A stretch of DNA of 64,000 bases, taken from Pagrus major. Taxonomy: Eukaryota > Chordata > Actinopteri > Spariformes > Sparidae. The notes under the pieces were generated by a model. The model did not search any database, was not told the origin of the DNA, and was given only the letters and a program-made list of their open reading frames with translations. The position numbers and the translations under genes were made by a program. Of the stretch, positions 1 to 12,629 are shown one piece after another. Numbering within the stretch: position 1 is the stretch's first letter; each line of letters begins with the position of its first letter. The stretch covers positions 14,030,110 to 14,094,109 of the forward strand of contig NC_133216.1 in NCBI RefSeq assembly GCF_040436345.1, read 5' to 3'.

Positions 1-359
1 TTAACACACGGCACTGTAAGTCTGTCTGTGTGGTTCTTATGAGGCGATGTGCAGAGTTTGACTATTGCTATTTTAGGTTTAGGCTCGACAATATGCAAAA
101 AAATTACATTTCCATTATTTTGACAAACATTGTGATTGCAATATAACTCATGATTTAATGGGAGATGTCATTTTTGTTAAAAAAACAAAAACAAAAAACG
201 ATAATGTGCTTTTTGCTGGCATCTGTTCCAAACAAGGCTGTTTCCTTACATGTGGAGAAGATGATATGTCGGCCTGGGCACCTGAAAATGCTTCTTGTTT
301 AGTATGTTGTGACACACTATTTTAGGTTCGGTAATAGTAGAGTAAAACCTAAACAGAGC

Positions 360-730
360 TAAATAATCACAAAGCAGCACTGCAAAAAAGTTAAATCAAA
401 TAAACTAGAATGGCACTTTATAGTCCTGTACACCTCTAACCCATGACTTTAAGATCACTAGCGACCTAAATACACCTATTCAAGATCCACGCATTATTCC
501 CTGAGAAATTAACAAAAATGTACACATCTTAATGTTAGAGAAAGCGAGAAAAATATTCCCGGATCCGTCCCTTTAACCAGATCTGCACCAAAAGTTATTG
601 GGGTCTATTCTGGGCCGAGACACATCCCACGTGCAAGTTTTGTGGAAACCGTTCTGTAGTTTTTGTGTAATCTTGCTGACAAACCAACAAACAAACAGAC
701 ACTGGTGAAAATATAACCTCCTTTGTGTAA
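360..730 (+). repeat. Interspersed repeat with GATCTGCACCAAAAGTTA, copy 1
   Basis: ATTATTCCCTGAGAAATTAA, ATCTGCACCAAAAGTTATTG, TCTATTCTGGGCCGAGACAC and a CAAACCAACAAACAAACAGA tail. A second copy is at 40510-40840. It resembles a short retroposed element of fish. Confidence 0.65.
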
Positions 731-2980
731 TACATGAGAGAAAAAATGGCATTTTAAGTTATTTAAACAAAGTTTGACCAAACATAGGAACATATAAGAA
801 TCATCCATCATCATCCAAGCTGTTTGTATATGAGATGGAAAGAAGACAGTTCCCTCTGAAAATTGGAGAAAATAACCAACCCAGCTGGCCAACAACGTTG
901 ATATTTGGTTGAATGGAGGTTGCAACAATGGGTAACCAAATTCAATTCATTGTCAAGACATCTGATGCCAACATCAAATTGACAGGGAACAGGGAATACT
1001 GACGTCATCTGACATTGATATTTGGTTGGTTTTAAGTTGTGTTGTTATGTAACTAAAATTCAACTGGAGGTTTATGTAAAGCTGACGTTGGTTCTTGACG
1101 TCAACCTGCTTTTCCAACTAGAATTTAGTGTCTGTCCAAAGTCTTTGTGATGTTAAACTAATGTCCAGTGCCAGCTGGGAAGTCTCTGTGAGGAAGTATC
1201 TCTGGATAAATCAGAGCAGATAAAAATATCAGACCAAAAGGAACCTAACATCAGACAGTCGGAAAACGAGTGTAAAAGAGCTCCTTCTTGAATTTTGCAT
1301 CCCTCACAAATGATTAAGTTTGTGTCTAAACTGAATAGCTTTCCAACTGCATTTGCATATGCCTGGTGTTTACTTTTCAATTTAATTAGAGATAGACTTC
1401 CTCATTATTTCAAACACAAATCCACTCTGTGGAGAGTTAACCTGTGATGTGCTGACATAGATATGGAAAGCAATGAAGAAATGAAGGGAAATGGGGAGAA
1501 GACCAGCGGGAGAGGAACCAGTTCTACAAGACAGACTTCAGTGAGAGATGGTGAGACAACTGGTGTAAAGTTAAGTGAGAGGAGTGAAGATTCACTGTGA
1601 TCACGCCACTCAAAATACATTTGATCTAACTAATTTGATCCAAAAACACAAGAAAATAAAACAATTGTTTTGAACTGTCTCAATGTTCCCAATTTGAGAG
1701 CTTGTATGTGCTCAACTGTCATGACAACAGTAAATATGGTGGGTGTCATATCCTTGTCTCATTTTGGAGCAGAACTGTCCATATGGTATTAAGAAATAGT
1801 GTTGGTATGGCAATGTGCTGTATTTGAGGAGCTGCAGACGATTACAAGCAGAGAGAAAAGAGGCAGCAGCAGCAGGAGGCAGGAGGAGGAGGAGGAGGAG
1901 GAGGAGGACAAGCAGGGATTCAAAATAAGCTCGGAGAGTTCTGCCTCCACAGAGAGATGCTGATCTCCTGCAGAGAGAGGAGGGTTTACTTTGAGTGGTC
2001 AGAAGGGGAGAAGACTGAGCGGTGCACCCCGAACCTCCACCTCCCTCCCACCCACATGTGAAGCTCCTGCTGAGCCACAAAGAGGCTGAGGAGGACTTCA
2101 ATGCTTGACTCAGCCTACAGACGTGGACTTGACTGTCCACACACAACAGATGCTCTGAGCTCTGAGCCAGACACGCAAACATACAGGACTGACACACTGT
2201 TAACATACAACAGGTGGTTAACACACAGAGAGAACGAGGCCTACACAGGCCAGTCCCCATTAGGCCATAACCCTGGTCGCCACACTGCCTCTGGGGCTCA
2301 CACTCGGGTTAAACACCCCGGCAGGAGCAGCGGCCTGATTATGCTGTTTATTAGATTAGGGAGTTGTTCTAGGCGCCGTGCCAGCAGGGAGTCACTCCAT
2401 AAAGACAAAAGGCAGTGCCTGCACATCCAGCGCAAACAGGAGGAGGAGAAACTGTAGTCCATGAGCGAGGGAGCGAGAGATAAAACAGACGTCTGGTGAG
2501 CAGCAGCTGCAGGAATCACAGCTGATGTCAGCTCAGAGAAGAAAAGGAGAAGCAGAGCAACACAACAATTATTGAAAGCTGTGAAAGTTTAATTGTATGT
2601 GCAGTGAGGGGACGTAGCGATGGCGAGTGTGTGTTGATGTGTAGTCATCAGGTCAAATGAAAAAGAGTGTCAGAGCACTTTCCTGGTTTAATTGAGAACA
2701 AGAGAGCAGTGAGTGACAGCTCAACTGGAGAAGGAAACCCATGTGGGCAGTACTTTATTGTCCTTTTGTGTTTCCATATTAAAGCGGACCTGTTTCCTGC
2801 ATCGTTGTGTTACAGCCAATTCAAGCAGCTTCCTGCGGTCCCATTAGACATGACTCATAAAAATCTGTGTCAACTGCACAGAGGAATACTGAGAGCATAA
2901 CCAAATTTATTATCATAATACGGCTAGGTAACATTCATTATGGATGTGAGCTCACTCTCTCTCACACACACACATACTTG
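730..2980. other. Gene-poor stretch
   Basis: No exon I can support. The purine-rich part around 1860-2520 has several open frames caused by low-complexity sequence. A donor-like GTCTG/GTGAGC near 2495 has no partner. Confidence 0.4.
1884..1912 (+). repeat. (GGA)n run
   Basis: About nine GGA units in a purine-rich patch; the source of false open frames on the other strand. Confidence 0.85.
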
Positions 2981-2989
2981 AACATTTGA

Positions 2990-3382
2990 TTATTTATTCA
3001 TGTTTCCTACAGCAGATAAATACAAAGATATAAACAATAAAAACTGGATCGTAGGTTTCGTTTGCAAAGCCCTGCTGCTCACAGAGAATCTAAATACAAC
3101 CACAGGAGACATGAAACTCAGGTAATGTTTCAGGTCATTGAGGTTCACTTCAAACACATTCTTCTTCTGTATAGTTGTGTGAATCCTCACTAGCATAACA
3201 CAGCAGTCTCCAGCCCCTAACCTTTGCCTTATGTTGCATACATGTTTCCAGTAATTACCGTAATTACCAGTTTCCGGCTTGTAAATAGCATTCACGTCAA
3301 CATCAAAGACGTAAAAACAACTCGGAAACTCAGATTTTTCTGCAAGCTCTGATACATCCAAGTTAATAACACAGAAGTGCCT
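2990..3382 (-). other. Unrecognised open frame after a strong acceptor
   Basis: On the minus strand a very good acceptor (TTCTTTGTCTTTTCAG) is followed by about 130 open codons (M at 3361) ending at TAA by an AATAAA. It includes YVFDVDVNAIYKPETGNYG. The frame is long for this A/T-rich DNA. No family is recognised and no upstream exon was found. It could be a terminal exon of an unknown transcript or chance. Confidence 0.2.
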
Positions 3383-4029
3383 GAAAAGACAAAGAAATAA
3401 GATGTTTCACGTTCACCAAAGTCTGTCGTTAACGGTGTTAAAACCCACAATTTATCTGATAAAGAGCTCCGCTGTCAATGGACATTATCTTTATACAACC
3501 GTCTTTAATTTTCAGATAATGTGAACGGCAGGGTTAGGTAGTAAATGATAACATCCAATCAGTATTACGAATGAGATTTTAAAAAACAGATTAATCAGCC
3601 CATATTACATTTGAAAAAATATGTAATTAGATTAGTTATACAGTTACATTGCATGCATAACACGATGCTATCTACTCAGTTACTTTAAAAATCATAATTG
3701 AGCACTGAGTAAAATTTGAATGAATATCTAAACCTTTCATCTGCATTTCTATAGCCAATAAGGCTATCCGATCACAAACAGGCCATTGAAAACCCTGACA
3801 TACAGACAAAACTCACAAAACTCTGCAGCAGGTTTGGAGAGTTTTGGAGTATTGTAGACTGAAGTTGGAGTAACAGAAACCTCTTGAATTGAGTGACTGC
3901 TATTGATAATGCATTAAACATCAACGGTTAAAAAGTAACTAATACTCTGAGTAGTGTTTGAGACGGATATTTTGTACTTTTACTTAAGTATTATTTAAAT
4001 AGCAGTAGTTTTACTTGTATTTGAGAAAT

Positions 4030-4240
4030 ATATTGAGTTAAATCTGCAATGGTGTACAAATCTTTGGAGTTTTGTTTCTTATTTATATTGTTCATATTGT
4101 TCTTGCTGCTTTTTTACTTATATATTATTGCTGTTTTAATTGATGCTCTCTATTTTTGCTATTCCATTTGCTGCTGTAATAATGCCAATATCTCCATTAT
4201 GGGACTAATAAAAGTTATCTTATCTTATCTTCATACATCA
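4030..4240 (+). repeat. Retroelement tail ending in (TTATC)n
   Basis: TATGGGACTAATAAAAGTTA then TCTTATCTTATCTT, the usual 3' end of a teleost LINE or SINE. The upstream part is too worn to classify. Confidence 0.5.
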
Positions 4241-4469
4241 GTATTGTAACAGTAATCGTACTTAAGCACAGATTTTTAGTGCCCTTTTCAACACTGTGCG
4301 TCGAGAGATACCACTAGAATTAAGTGAGAAAATGTATTGTTTTCACATTTGGGTGAAATGGCCCTTTACTTAAAAGTTTTAACCTCAAACATCCTTTTGA
4401 AGAATGGGAAGACTGGTCAGTGTCCTCACTTTCCAAAAATGTCCAATCTGGCCCTAAAATAGAAATTCA

Positions 4470-4473
<4 letters not shown>

Positions 4474-4511
<38 letters not shown>
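4474..4511 (+). repeat. (CA)n microsatellite
   Basis: Uninterrupted CA run of about 19 units. Confidence 0.95.
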
Positions 4512-4513
<2 letters not shown>

Positions 4514-5589
4514 CGCACTTATAAAAACAGCCATGGCCATGTCTTCACCTGCTCCCATGCTCGAACCCTCAGGACATCTCCAGGCTGAGAGATCTATAGT
4601 GTGTGTGTGTGAATGCAGGAGCAGCTGGCGGTAGAAAATTCATTTTCACTCACATCCTGAGCATGAAGCTGGCGCTCATATCCAGAGTGGCTTTATTATA
4701 AGTGCAGGAAGTGAACTGATTCCATGTATTTCTACAGGAAACATACTTATAAATAAAAAAAAGTTAAATAAAAATGAGCGTAATGATTCAATGTATGAAA
4801 ATTAGCAGAGCATCGGTGGCACAGAGCTGATGCTGACACAGCAAAACCCACAAATGACCAAACCGCTCCCATGACTGACGGACTGTCAGAGTAAATGACC
4901 GGCTGATGGAGGAGGAGGAGACGGTGCAGGGCTATCGAGACAGGATAATAACACAAGCAGGGAGCAGCGTGGGTGACGAGAGGACACAGGAAGTGATAGA
5001 TTGAGCCGGCCAAATGTAAAACTCAGTCACTTCCTTTCACATTAGTGCGCTGTCTCCTCACTGACGGCAACACCAGGAGCAATCTCTGAACAAATCACAA
5101 GGTCTCCGTCTTCTTTTCAGGGTATTCACTGATTGCCTGTGTCGAGCTTTGCAGATGTAATCAGCTGGAACAAAATAATGTGCATTTTTCCACGTGTAGT
5201 GTTACTGATCAATGCACTCCTGCTGATGGCTTGCTTATTAAAATACAGATCAATAATTTTGGTCTGATATATACTGTATACGCTGCAGCACTTTTCAAAC
5301 AAGCTCCACCGTTGTCTGCACACACTGACACCCTGGAGTACAAATTGTGGGAGCAATCTCGGAAAAGAAAATCGATTCTTCTGTTGTGGCGAGACATTTG
5401 AGTTTAAATCTCATACAAGTGGAGATCTAAACTCTCAGCCTTCTCTCTTTAATGATTATTTCAGCAGACCTGGCACTATTCATAGCGAGAAACAGACATC
5501 AAATTCAGCATGCCCTAATTGTTTTTTGGGAAACCTGAGAAGACAACAACCCAATGAAGTTCTTGTGGCAAACTTTTAAATAATTGCCT

Positions 5590-5760
5590 ATTTGCACATC
5601 ACGCAGATACAGAGTAAAATAGTTATTCATTCTGAGTTGCATTCCAGGCCACCTGACTGTCAGTCCAATATCAAATCTCCTTTGAGCTCTGTTTTTGGTC
5701 TCCACCAACTCCAGAGGAAATATCTGGCTATGGAGCTGCTGAATGCTCAACCGGCTAGTC
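5590..5760 (+). repeat. GGTCTCCACCAACTCC repeat family, copy 3
   Basis: GTCCAATATCAAATCTCCTT then TTTGGTCTCCACCAACTCCA and GAGGAAATATCTGGCTATGG. Diverged copy. Confidence 0.5.
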
Positions 5761-7129
5761 TCTGTGTCTGTGTTTGTAGCTAGCCAGGAAGTGGAAGTGG
5801 AAGTGGACGTGGGTTTTTAGGCATTTTTATGCTGAAAACAGGCGAGACTGAGCTGAAACAGACAAGAACACATTTAAAAGGCCTTCAACTGCCTTTCATT
5901 TACAAAATCTTAGCCCATTTCCACATCTCAAAATAGAGCCAGGTAATTCAAGTTTTTCAGCAATTCAAAATCATCTGGTGTTCTACTCCTTGTCCATGTC
6001 CATTCTTCTTGTCCATGTGTTTTATCACAGGGCTCATGCTCGAGGTAACGCATCTCACATTTTGACTTACATTTGATTTGTTGCCTTTCCGGTGGAAATG
6101 TTCCCACACTGAGCTTCTTTTGGCATGCTTCACTTTTTACCGAAATGTGCAACCTTTAAAACATATTCTTACCGATTAACGGTTAACCATTGACATTTCC
6201 AGTCTGTCAATCTCTTGTACTAATGTAAATGTTGTAAACTTCTCCCCAATGATCTTTAAAAGAATATAAAGACATTTCTCATTGCTACCCGGTAACTGCC
6301 GGCAAGTGTTAAGCACACATTTATTTCTTTGTATTTTCCTTGTTATAATTGTCCTTGTTGGTTATATTTTCTATTTTCTATTCAATTCTGTTCAAATAGA
6401 CGTACATCGAGTTTCTCGAGCACAGATACTTAGCATTCCAGTGAAAAACATATCTGGCCGAGGTTAACAAGAAGATTTCATCAACCCTGCCCGCAACGAG
6501 CAGGGTTCAGCAGATACACGAAGAAGGAGAATGTGGGTGGAGAAGAGATGAAGCACTGCCACCACAGCAGCAGCAGCAGCAGCAGTACAGAGTCAAAGTG
6601 TGTGCATGTGCAACAATTTCCTTTTCCTAACAATCCTCTTCAATGTCCTCCCCCTTTAATCATCTTCCTTTCTGTCTTATTCTCCCTGTCCGTCATTCTC
6701 TCGCCTCCTTCTCTCTCGCTCTCCTTCCTCCAGACGTCAGCTTCCCTACAGCAGCTGGCCCACACAACATGGACTCAGTTACCTTTGTCTCGCTCTCCCT
6801 CCGCACGCCTTCACTTTTTTTTTCTTCTTTACATCCCACTATCCCCCGTTAAGACCACACCGACATGATTTATCCAATCAATATTCCACTTTAGATGTTT
6901 TCATGTTGTGTCTGTCTTATCAGCTCTGTGGCCAGGAGAACATGTTGGAAGTTGTAGAAATGGTAGGTATTATATTGAAATGTCATATCACGTTTTCATT
7001 ACGTGATTGTGACTTGACTTTCGTGTCTGGAGGTGGAGGGGATGATGGGGGAGTTACAAATGAGAAGACTGCTAAGCCAGTACCCGCAATCTGAGATGGC
7101 ATCTCAACATTTGTAAGTGTGAAACCGCT

Positions 7130-7365
7130 GGATATTTTTGTCAATTTGGAAGGATGCCACCATAGGATATATTTGGGGAGACCTTGGGAAGATTTCCAGC
7201 AGTGTTTATGGCAACACAACTGGTTATCTTTGACTGGAAGTTGGGACATCTCTAGCTGTGTTTGTGGTGACAAAACAGGTATTTCAAGCGAAAACATGAT
7301 GTTTTCCTAACCCTAACCAAGTGGTTTTCTGTGCCTAAACCCAACCAGAGCATAAGCACAGTATT
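7130..7365 (+). repeat. Repeat with CCCTAACCAAGTGGTTTTC
   Basis: TTTGGAAGGATGCCACCA, GAAAACATGATGTTTTCC, CTAACCCTAACCAAGTGG and GTGCCTAAACCCAACCAGAG. This arrangement recurs in teleost interspersed repeats. Confidence 0.45.
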
Positions 7366-8439
7366 GTGACAAAAGACAATAACCATGGTCTGCAGAAATG
7401 TACATTGCTAACATTTATTCTGGCGACTGGGTTGGTCTTATTACCTGCCCCTGAGAGAAACATCTTACGCCTGAACTTCTTGATCTTCCTCATGCAATCT
7501 CCTCCTCCCAGATTTCATCCCTCTTTTGCGCTTCCTCCCATTTTCCTCCCTCTGTCTTTCATCCGCCCTCTGCCTCCCTCACATCTGTCTGACCTTTAAC
7601 AGTGTAATCATCAAAGTGATGCCATTTAAACACGCCTAAACACAAATTTACAAAGTGCCACACTATAAAAGGTTAAATAACGACTTGTAATGCAATAATA
7701 GCACGTCTTACCACAGATCAATGAGAATCAATTTCAGGCTGGAATTCAAATGTCTGCAGCTGCCAATTCTCACGGAGATAACTCTTTCTGCCACAGAGAT
7801 GAGATGACTGACCTTTTACACTAAATAGTGGATGCTTACTTCCATTTGGGCCTGTTAGCACATAATTGGCCGGTGAGTATGGATATGAATACATAAATGA
7901 CATGCTGTTGAGGATGTTCACACACAAACTTTGCCGCCATGGGCATGCGTGTAGGCAGCTGCGGGTGGTCGGCCAGCGATCAGCATTGTGGGAGTGGGTG
8001 AGAAAATGTCATAAAGCTTCAATTGAACTTTAATGACAGATCACAGGCAGAGAAAAGAGATGTGCTGTCACTACTTACGCTTGGCTTTCCCCAACCCCAG
8101 TCCCTTCTTGCCCTGTGGAATATATTCAGAACGCCTCAGTCTGTAGCTCCCTGACCATGAAGGATTATGACAGCACCAAAGTGCCACTAACACAATTATA
8201 TAGTAGATATGGGAGGAAATGTAACAGAGAGTGAGACGGATGTCAAGGAATGGCAGGATGTGTAGAAAAAGAGTCATGGCAGCAGCAGGGAGGGATGAAG
8301 GAGCTGTAGGACCGAGAGTGCAGAGGAAAGACAAGAAAAATATCAGAAAACAGAGGTTGAAAAAGGAAGATAAACCATTTTATAAAACTAAAGATTATTT
8401 TCATTACAAATTAATCTGCCTATTGTTTTCTAAATGAAT

Positions 8440-8580
8440 AGTAAAATGTCAGAAAACAGTAAAAAACAAAAAAATGTTGATCACAATTTCCTAAAGCCCA
8501 GGGTGATCAGGGTCTTCAAATAGCTTGTTTTATCCAACCAACGGCACAAAAGATAAGAAAAATAGAAACAGAAAGCCTTG
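8440..8580 (+). repeat. Partial copy of the CTGCAACTAAC-type element
   Basis: TAAAATGTCAGAAAACAGTA, TTTCCTAAAGCCCA and TTGTTTTATCCAACCAAC match the middle of the element. Confidence 0.5.
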
Positions 8581-8736
8581 AAAAATGCCATAAACAAAAG
8601 GTTTCCACCAGTGTAACAGAAGACCGACAGCCTGAGAGTGATGATGAGTATGAAGTTAGAACTAACGTTATCGCAGTGTATGTAGCAATTTAGGCTGTTT
8701 TCAACTCTTCAAGCCCCAAGCCAAGTTCCTGTGTCT

Positions 8737-8764
8737 TGATTGATTGATTGATTGATTGATTGAA
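8737..8764 (+). repeat. (GATT)n microsatellite
   Basis: About seven GATT units. Confidence 0.9.
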
Positions 8765-8774
8765 TCATTTGTTG

Positions 8775-8965
8775 AATGTAGCCATTTCAAAGGTAGCTCC
8801 AAAAACATTGAGGGCAGCATATCACCAGAATAACTACCACAGCTGCTCTTTGCTAGCTATTCTTGGCTGTAGCTAGCTACCGTTAGCAAACCTGCTCACG
8901 GCTCACTTAGCCGTGGAGCCAGCGGCCATAGAGTTTGTCTGGATGGAGACCTCAGATCACAGGTG
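8775..8965. repeat. Diverged relative of the 17.1-kb MITE
   Basis: ATATCACCAGAATAACTACC and TAGCTAGCTACCGTTAGC resemble the middle of the element at 17101-17414. The ends are lost. Confidence 0.4.
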
Positions 8966-9279
8966 GAGTCACTATGGGCAACGGTGCCCAGCTGGCTGGA
9001 TTTGGCCACCTGATGTGAGAGTGAGACTGAAAACAGCTTCCAAGACTGTCGAAGGTCAGACAGGGGATACAGAGCAGAGGTGATTTACTGACCAACACTA
9101 TGATTTCTGGGATGACAAGAGTCGGACATCAGCAGCGGATAAAATAGAGTGTTGAGCCAGAATATTTTCACATCTTACTCTGTGAATTGAGGATTTATTT
9201 CAACTAAACTAGAGGTGATATATAAAGACAAACCAAGAGTGTTTTGGAGAGTTTTATTTAGTTTGTGTCAAGTTTGAAT

Positions 9280-9360
9280 TAGGGTTGGGCGATGTCTTCC
9301 GAATTGGCATATGACGATGTCTACATTGAAACATCGTGATGGACGATGACATCGTTGTTT
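9280..9360 (+). repeat. GGGTTGGGCGATGTC element end
   Basis: GGGTTGGGCGATGTCTTCC, ATATGACGATGTCTAC and GACGATGACATCG suggest the end of an inverted-repeat DNA transposon. The following 400 bases are open on the minus strand (135 aa) but match nothing I know. Confidence 0.4.
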
Positions 9361-9769
9361 ATGAATTTGAGGCAGTGTGTCCCCTCAGGGTTGTCGCAAG
9401 ACAGCAGTTGCGTATTAGTTCACCACTGTAGCCGCTGCTGTTTCCTACTGTTGCTCTGACATGAATCTCCAACTGTCTCACCTGGCAGAGGAATCTATCT
9501 CCCAATACCACCGACATACATCCTTGTGCCAGGTTTAAAAGCGCATTCGTCTCCGCACCACATGTCCGTAACTTAGCCAAGGAAGCTAAGCTAAGAAAAC
9601 TGTGTATAAAAACGGCACAGCGGCCCGCAGGGAAAGAAACACTTAGTAAGTTAAAAAGGCAATTGAGTCGTCGACGTTCGTTGAAAGAGGGAAACTTGAA
9701 TTCAGAAGGCGTACGGTTGTATTTTTGTTTGGTAAGAAAAACAGAAGCAGGAGTATTTAATGACAAATC

Positions 9770-11860
9770 AGAAAACTCTGATGTAAGTCCTTCTGGAGGT
9801 TAATAGATGTCAAAAGTTGCATTTTGTTGTTTACTTTGGAGGACTTGTCAGTTAAAGTTGCCTTTTCAGCCTAATGCTGGCAAGATTAAGCATTATATTA
9901 TTACCATAATGAAAGATTATCATCCAACAAAGACAGAGCTACTTAAAGCCTAATGAGGTCAATGACAGTTCACAGCCGTAATCTGCAACAAGTATCTGTG
10001 ATAGAAGGCATTATCTAAACACTGTGCTGCCATCAATTACAAATGATGGGAGAGGGGAGGTCGGCACATTAGAAATGAAATCTAAGCTGACACCAAGCTA
10101 ATTCTCCCACAGCAGATGCGGAAAGTTTGATTACAGAATCATCTATATTTGTTATTAGGATCTCCATTAGCTGACGCCTCAGGAGCTGCTTCTCAACAAG
10201 CAGCGAGATTTTACCACACAGTCCACACCACAAAACCCATCAGCAGATATCACACGGTGGCAGAAGACAGCTCAAGAAAATCATGAATACAAGCTCTTAT
10301 TTCAGGCATCGCTGGTACGGATCAGGACAGTGTAGCACACAACAATTCAATGGAACATCCATTCTCACGTTTCAAAAAATACCTATTAGCAGCCGACAGA
10401 TATCAGATATCACTGCGACTGTCAGCTCGTTGGCAAAGACAGACAAATCCCTGGTGAAATGCCAGATCGGTCACACTCATTTCATGGCTCATTAATGTAA
10501 TTATTAAGCCTCTGTGTGTTGACGAATAATGTTTGGGAGTGTGTATGTCTTCCTTGCGGTTGATAGTGACAATATAGGACGATGACGACGCATTTTGCTG
10601 CTACTTAACCGCTGATTTTAAGGATAAAGGCTCATCTGCGTCGCACAATGAGTCAGCTGCTGTGTTTACAGAGGCTCAACGTTTTGAACGAGAACAAATA
10701 AAACCTCTGACCCTCTTCGATTAGTGTTCAGCTCAACAGAAACCAAAGTGGCTTTGTTTGTGTCGATGAAGAAGTGTCACCAGCTGAGATCAGGTCAAGG
10801 ACAGAAGAAAAAGAGGTAAGGATGTGGAATAAAGAGGGATCATGAAAAGAAAAGAGAGAGTCAAAGACACACAGAGCCTCTGAGTCGGTGCTCCACATCC
10901 ATCCTATTAGTTAATGTGTCACTCTTACGCCAAACAGGCAGTGACAGTGAGTGGCCAGGCCATATACACTCACAAAGAGCTGCCTGAACCAATACTAACA
11001 CTGACTAACAAGGCTGCACAGAGCAGACAGAGGGGAGAAAGGAAAGGGAAAATCTAAGGGAGGACAGGAAGCCATCTGATAAATCACTGATAGGGAAAGA
11101 GCAAAGAGCCATAATGGAGGAAAGAGGAGAGAGGGTTATTATTAAAAAGAGATGGAGATGAAAAAAGAGAGAGGAAAAAAAAAGTCTGAGCTGATAAAAT
11201 GTCAAGAAAAACCTCAGATTTGATTGATAACAGTGGCTGCTGTGTGTGCAATCTTTAATAACCTCATCAGCATGTTTCCCCCCGTAGGTTTCAGCTGACA
11301 AACGCATCTTATCTGCGCCATCTGTCACTAAATCACAGCCTGGCCAACTGGGAGTGATGGGACGAGGTGAGGGGAGGGGAGAGGCCGTGTGACCGCTTCA
11401 CTTATTGAGACTGGCAGTTTTTCGGCAGCAGGCTAATGAGCTACTCGAGCGGCGCAGTCGTAGGCAGGTGTTGAGCTCATAAAGTAGCTTTATGTGCATA
11501 TGGGCAATGTTGGAGCAGAACCTGCGCCCTCGCACACATATGAGCAAAACTCAATTTCCTGCCAATATGACACACGAGCACATGGGTGAGTAAACTTGCA
11601 GTGTGACTCTGAAAACACACACACACAGAAACACACAGAAGCAACGAAATCTGTGCGGCTCAGTTCTCTTGTTGTAGCTGCGCCCGTGCTCAGTTTGTAT
11701 GAGAAAATTAACGCTTGTGTGATATCTCTGGAATATGTTTTCACACTAGAAGACGAAAAGGTCCTAAAATATGATAATAACATTTAAATGAGAGAACAAG
11801 TCCTCATAAATGGAAATAATCAACAGATCCAAATTTAACAAATGCAAATATGAAATATGA
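9770..11860. other. Gene-poor stretch
   Basis: Mostly unique-looking A/T-rich sequence. No exon, RNA gene or clear repeat edge seen. Confidence 0.35.
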
Positions 11861-11869
11861 AATATTAAT

Positions 11870-12625
11870 TAAAGGGTAACTCCATGTGTAAAAAGTAGTA
11901 GAGAGCCTGCAGCTTCCTCTGGAGCCTCTCCACTGGAACAAAGAACCGCTTACATCAGGGGCTGAGAGAGGTGCTATCGTGACCACGGACCAACTAAAAC
12001 TGCCAATGATCGCCTTTTTTTAAAAAAACAGAGCGAGTGTAGCGTGTTATTTTCACTAATGGAAGCAACAGGTCATGTTTGGATGCCAATGTAAGCAAAG
12101 CCACGAGCAACACCTGTAAAGAGTAGATGTAGTCCGTCGTAGTTGTTCCTCACAATGCTGAGAAATTGGAGACGTATACAGCGACAGAATGATGTGACTC
12201 TACGGTAACTGTCCTGCCTGTGGAAAAGCAAACCGGTTCTTATAAGGTTCACAATCGACTTCGAACCAGCACTAACACCAGCCCAGAACCAGCACTTCGC
12301 TTTGGTCAAAAACGGGTATCAGTGGCTATGTTGCATTGTGGGTAATGTAGGCGCCAGGTTTTAAAAAAGGAATGCGTGGAATAAAAAGGTGATATCTCTG
12401 GTTGAGCTGTATCAACTATGATCATTTGTTTTTAAAAGACCAACGGTGTTATAGGAGTACCATAGACCAGTGGACTGCTTTACAAAGCCTGGTGCCTACG
12501 TTACCCACAATGCAACTCAGCCACTGAGTGACATCACTGGAGGAAATTTATCAGATTACATGCAGCTTCCTCTGGAGCCACAAAAGGCTTTATACTACTT
12601 TTTCACATGTGCAGTAGTACTCCCC
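11870..12625. mobile_element. Foldback element of about 0.75 kb
   Basis: Outer arms: CATGTGTAAAAAGTAGTA (about 11883) against TACTACTTTTTCACATG (about 12592), followed inward by matching CTTCCTCTGGAGCC blocks. Inner arms: 12331-12358 against 12488-12515, nearly exact reverse complements. The whole stretch could form one long hairpin. No open frame of note. Confidence 0.7.
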
Positions 12626-12629
12626 AAGA

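Larger units (their letters stand above)
4520..8430. other. Gene-poor stretch
   Basis: Worn repeats, a (CAG)n run near 6566, and pyrimidine-rich patches at 6620-6850 and 7495-7590. No gene seen. Confidence 0.4.

Noticed and set aside
1712..2260. 182-aa open frame on the minus strand
   Set aside because: Driven by a GGA/TCC run and leucine-rich low complexity; no domain and no splice support.
8071..8115. Minus-strand GKKGLGLGKAKRK then stop, behind an acceptor-like CCACAG, resembling an elastin C-terminus
   Set aside because: No glycine- or valine-rich elastin exons lie upstream on that strand, the two cysteines of the elastin tail are missing, and the match is too short.
9359..9766. 135-aa frame on the minus strand as a transposase fragment
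   Set aside because: No transposase motif visible; kept only as sequence beside a transposon end.
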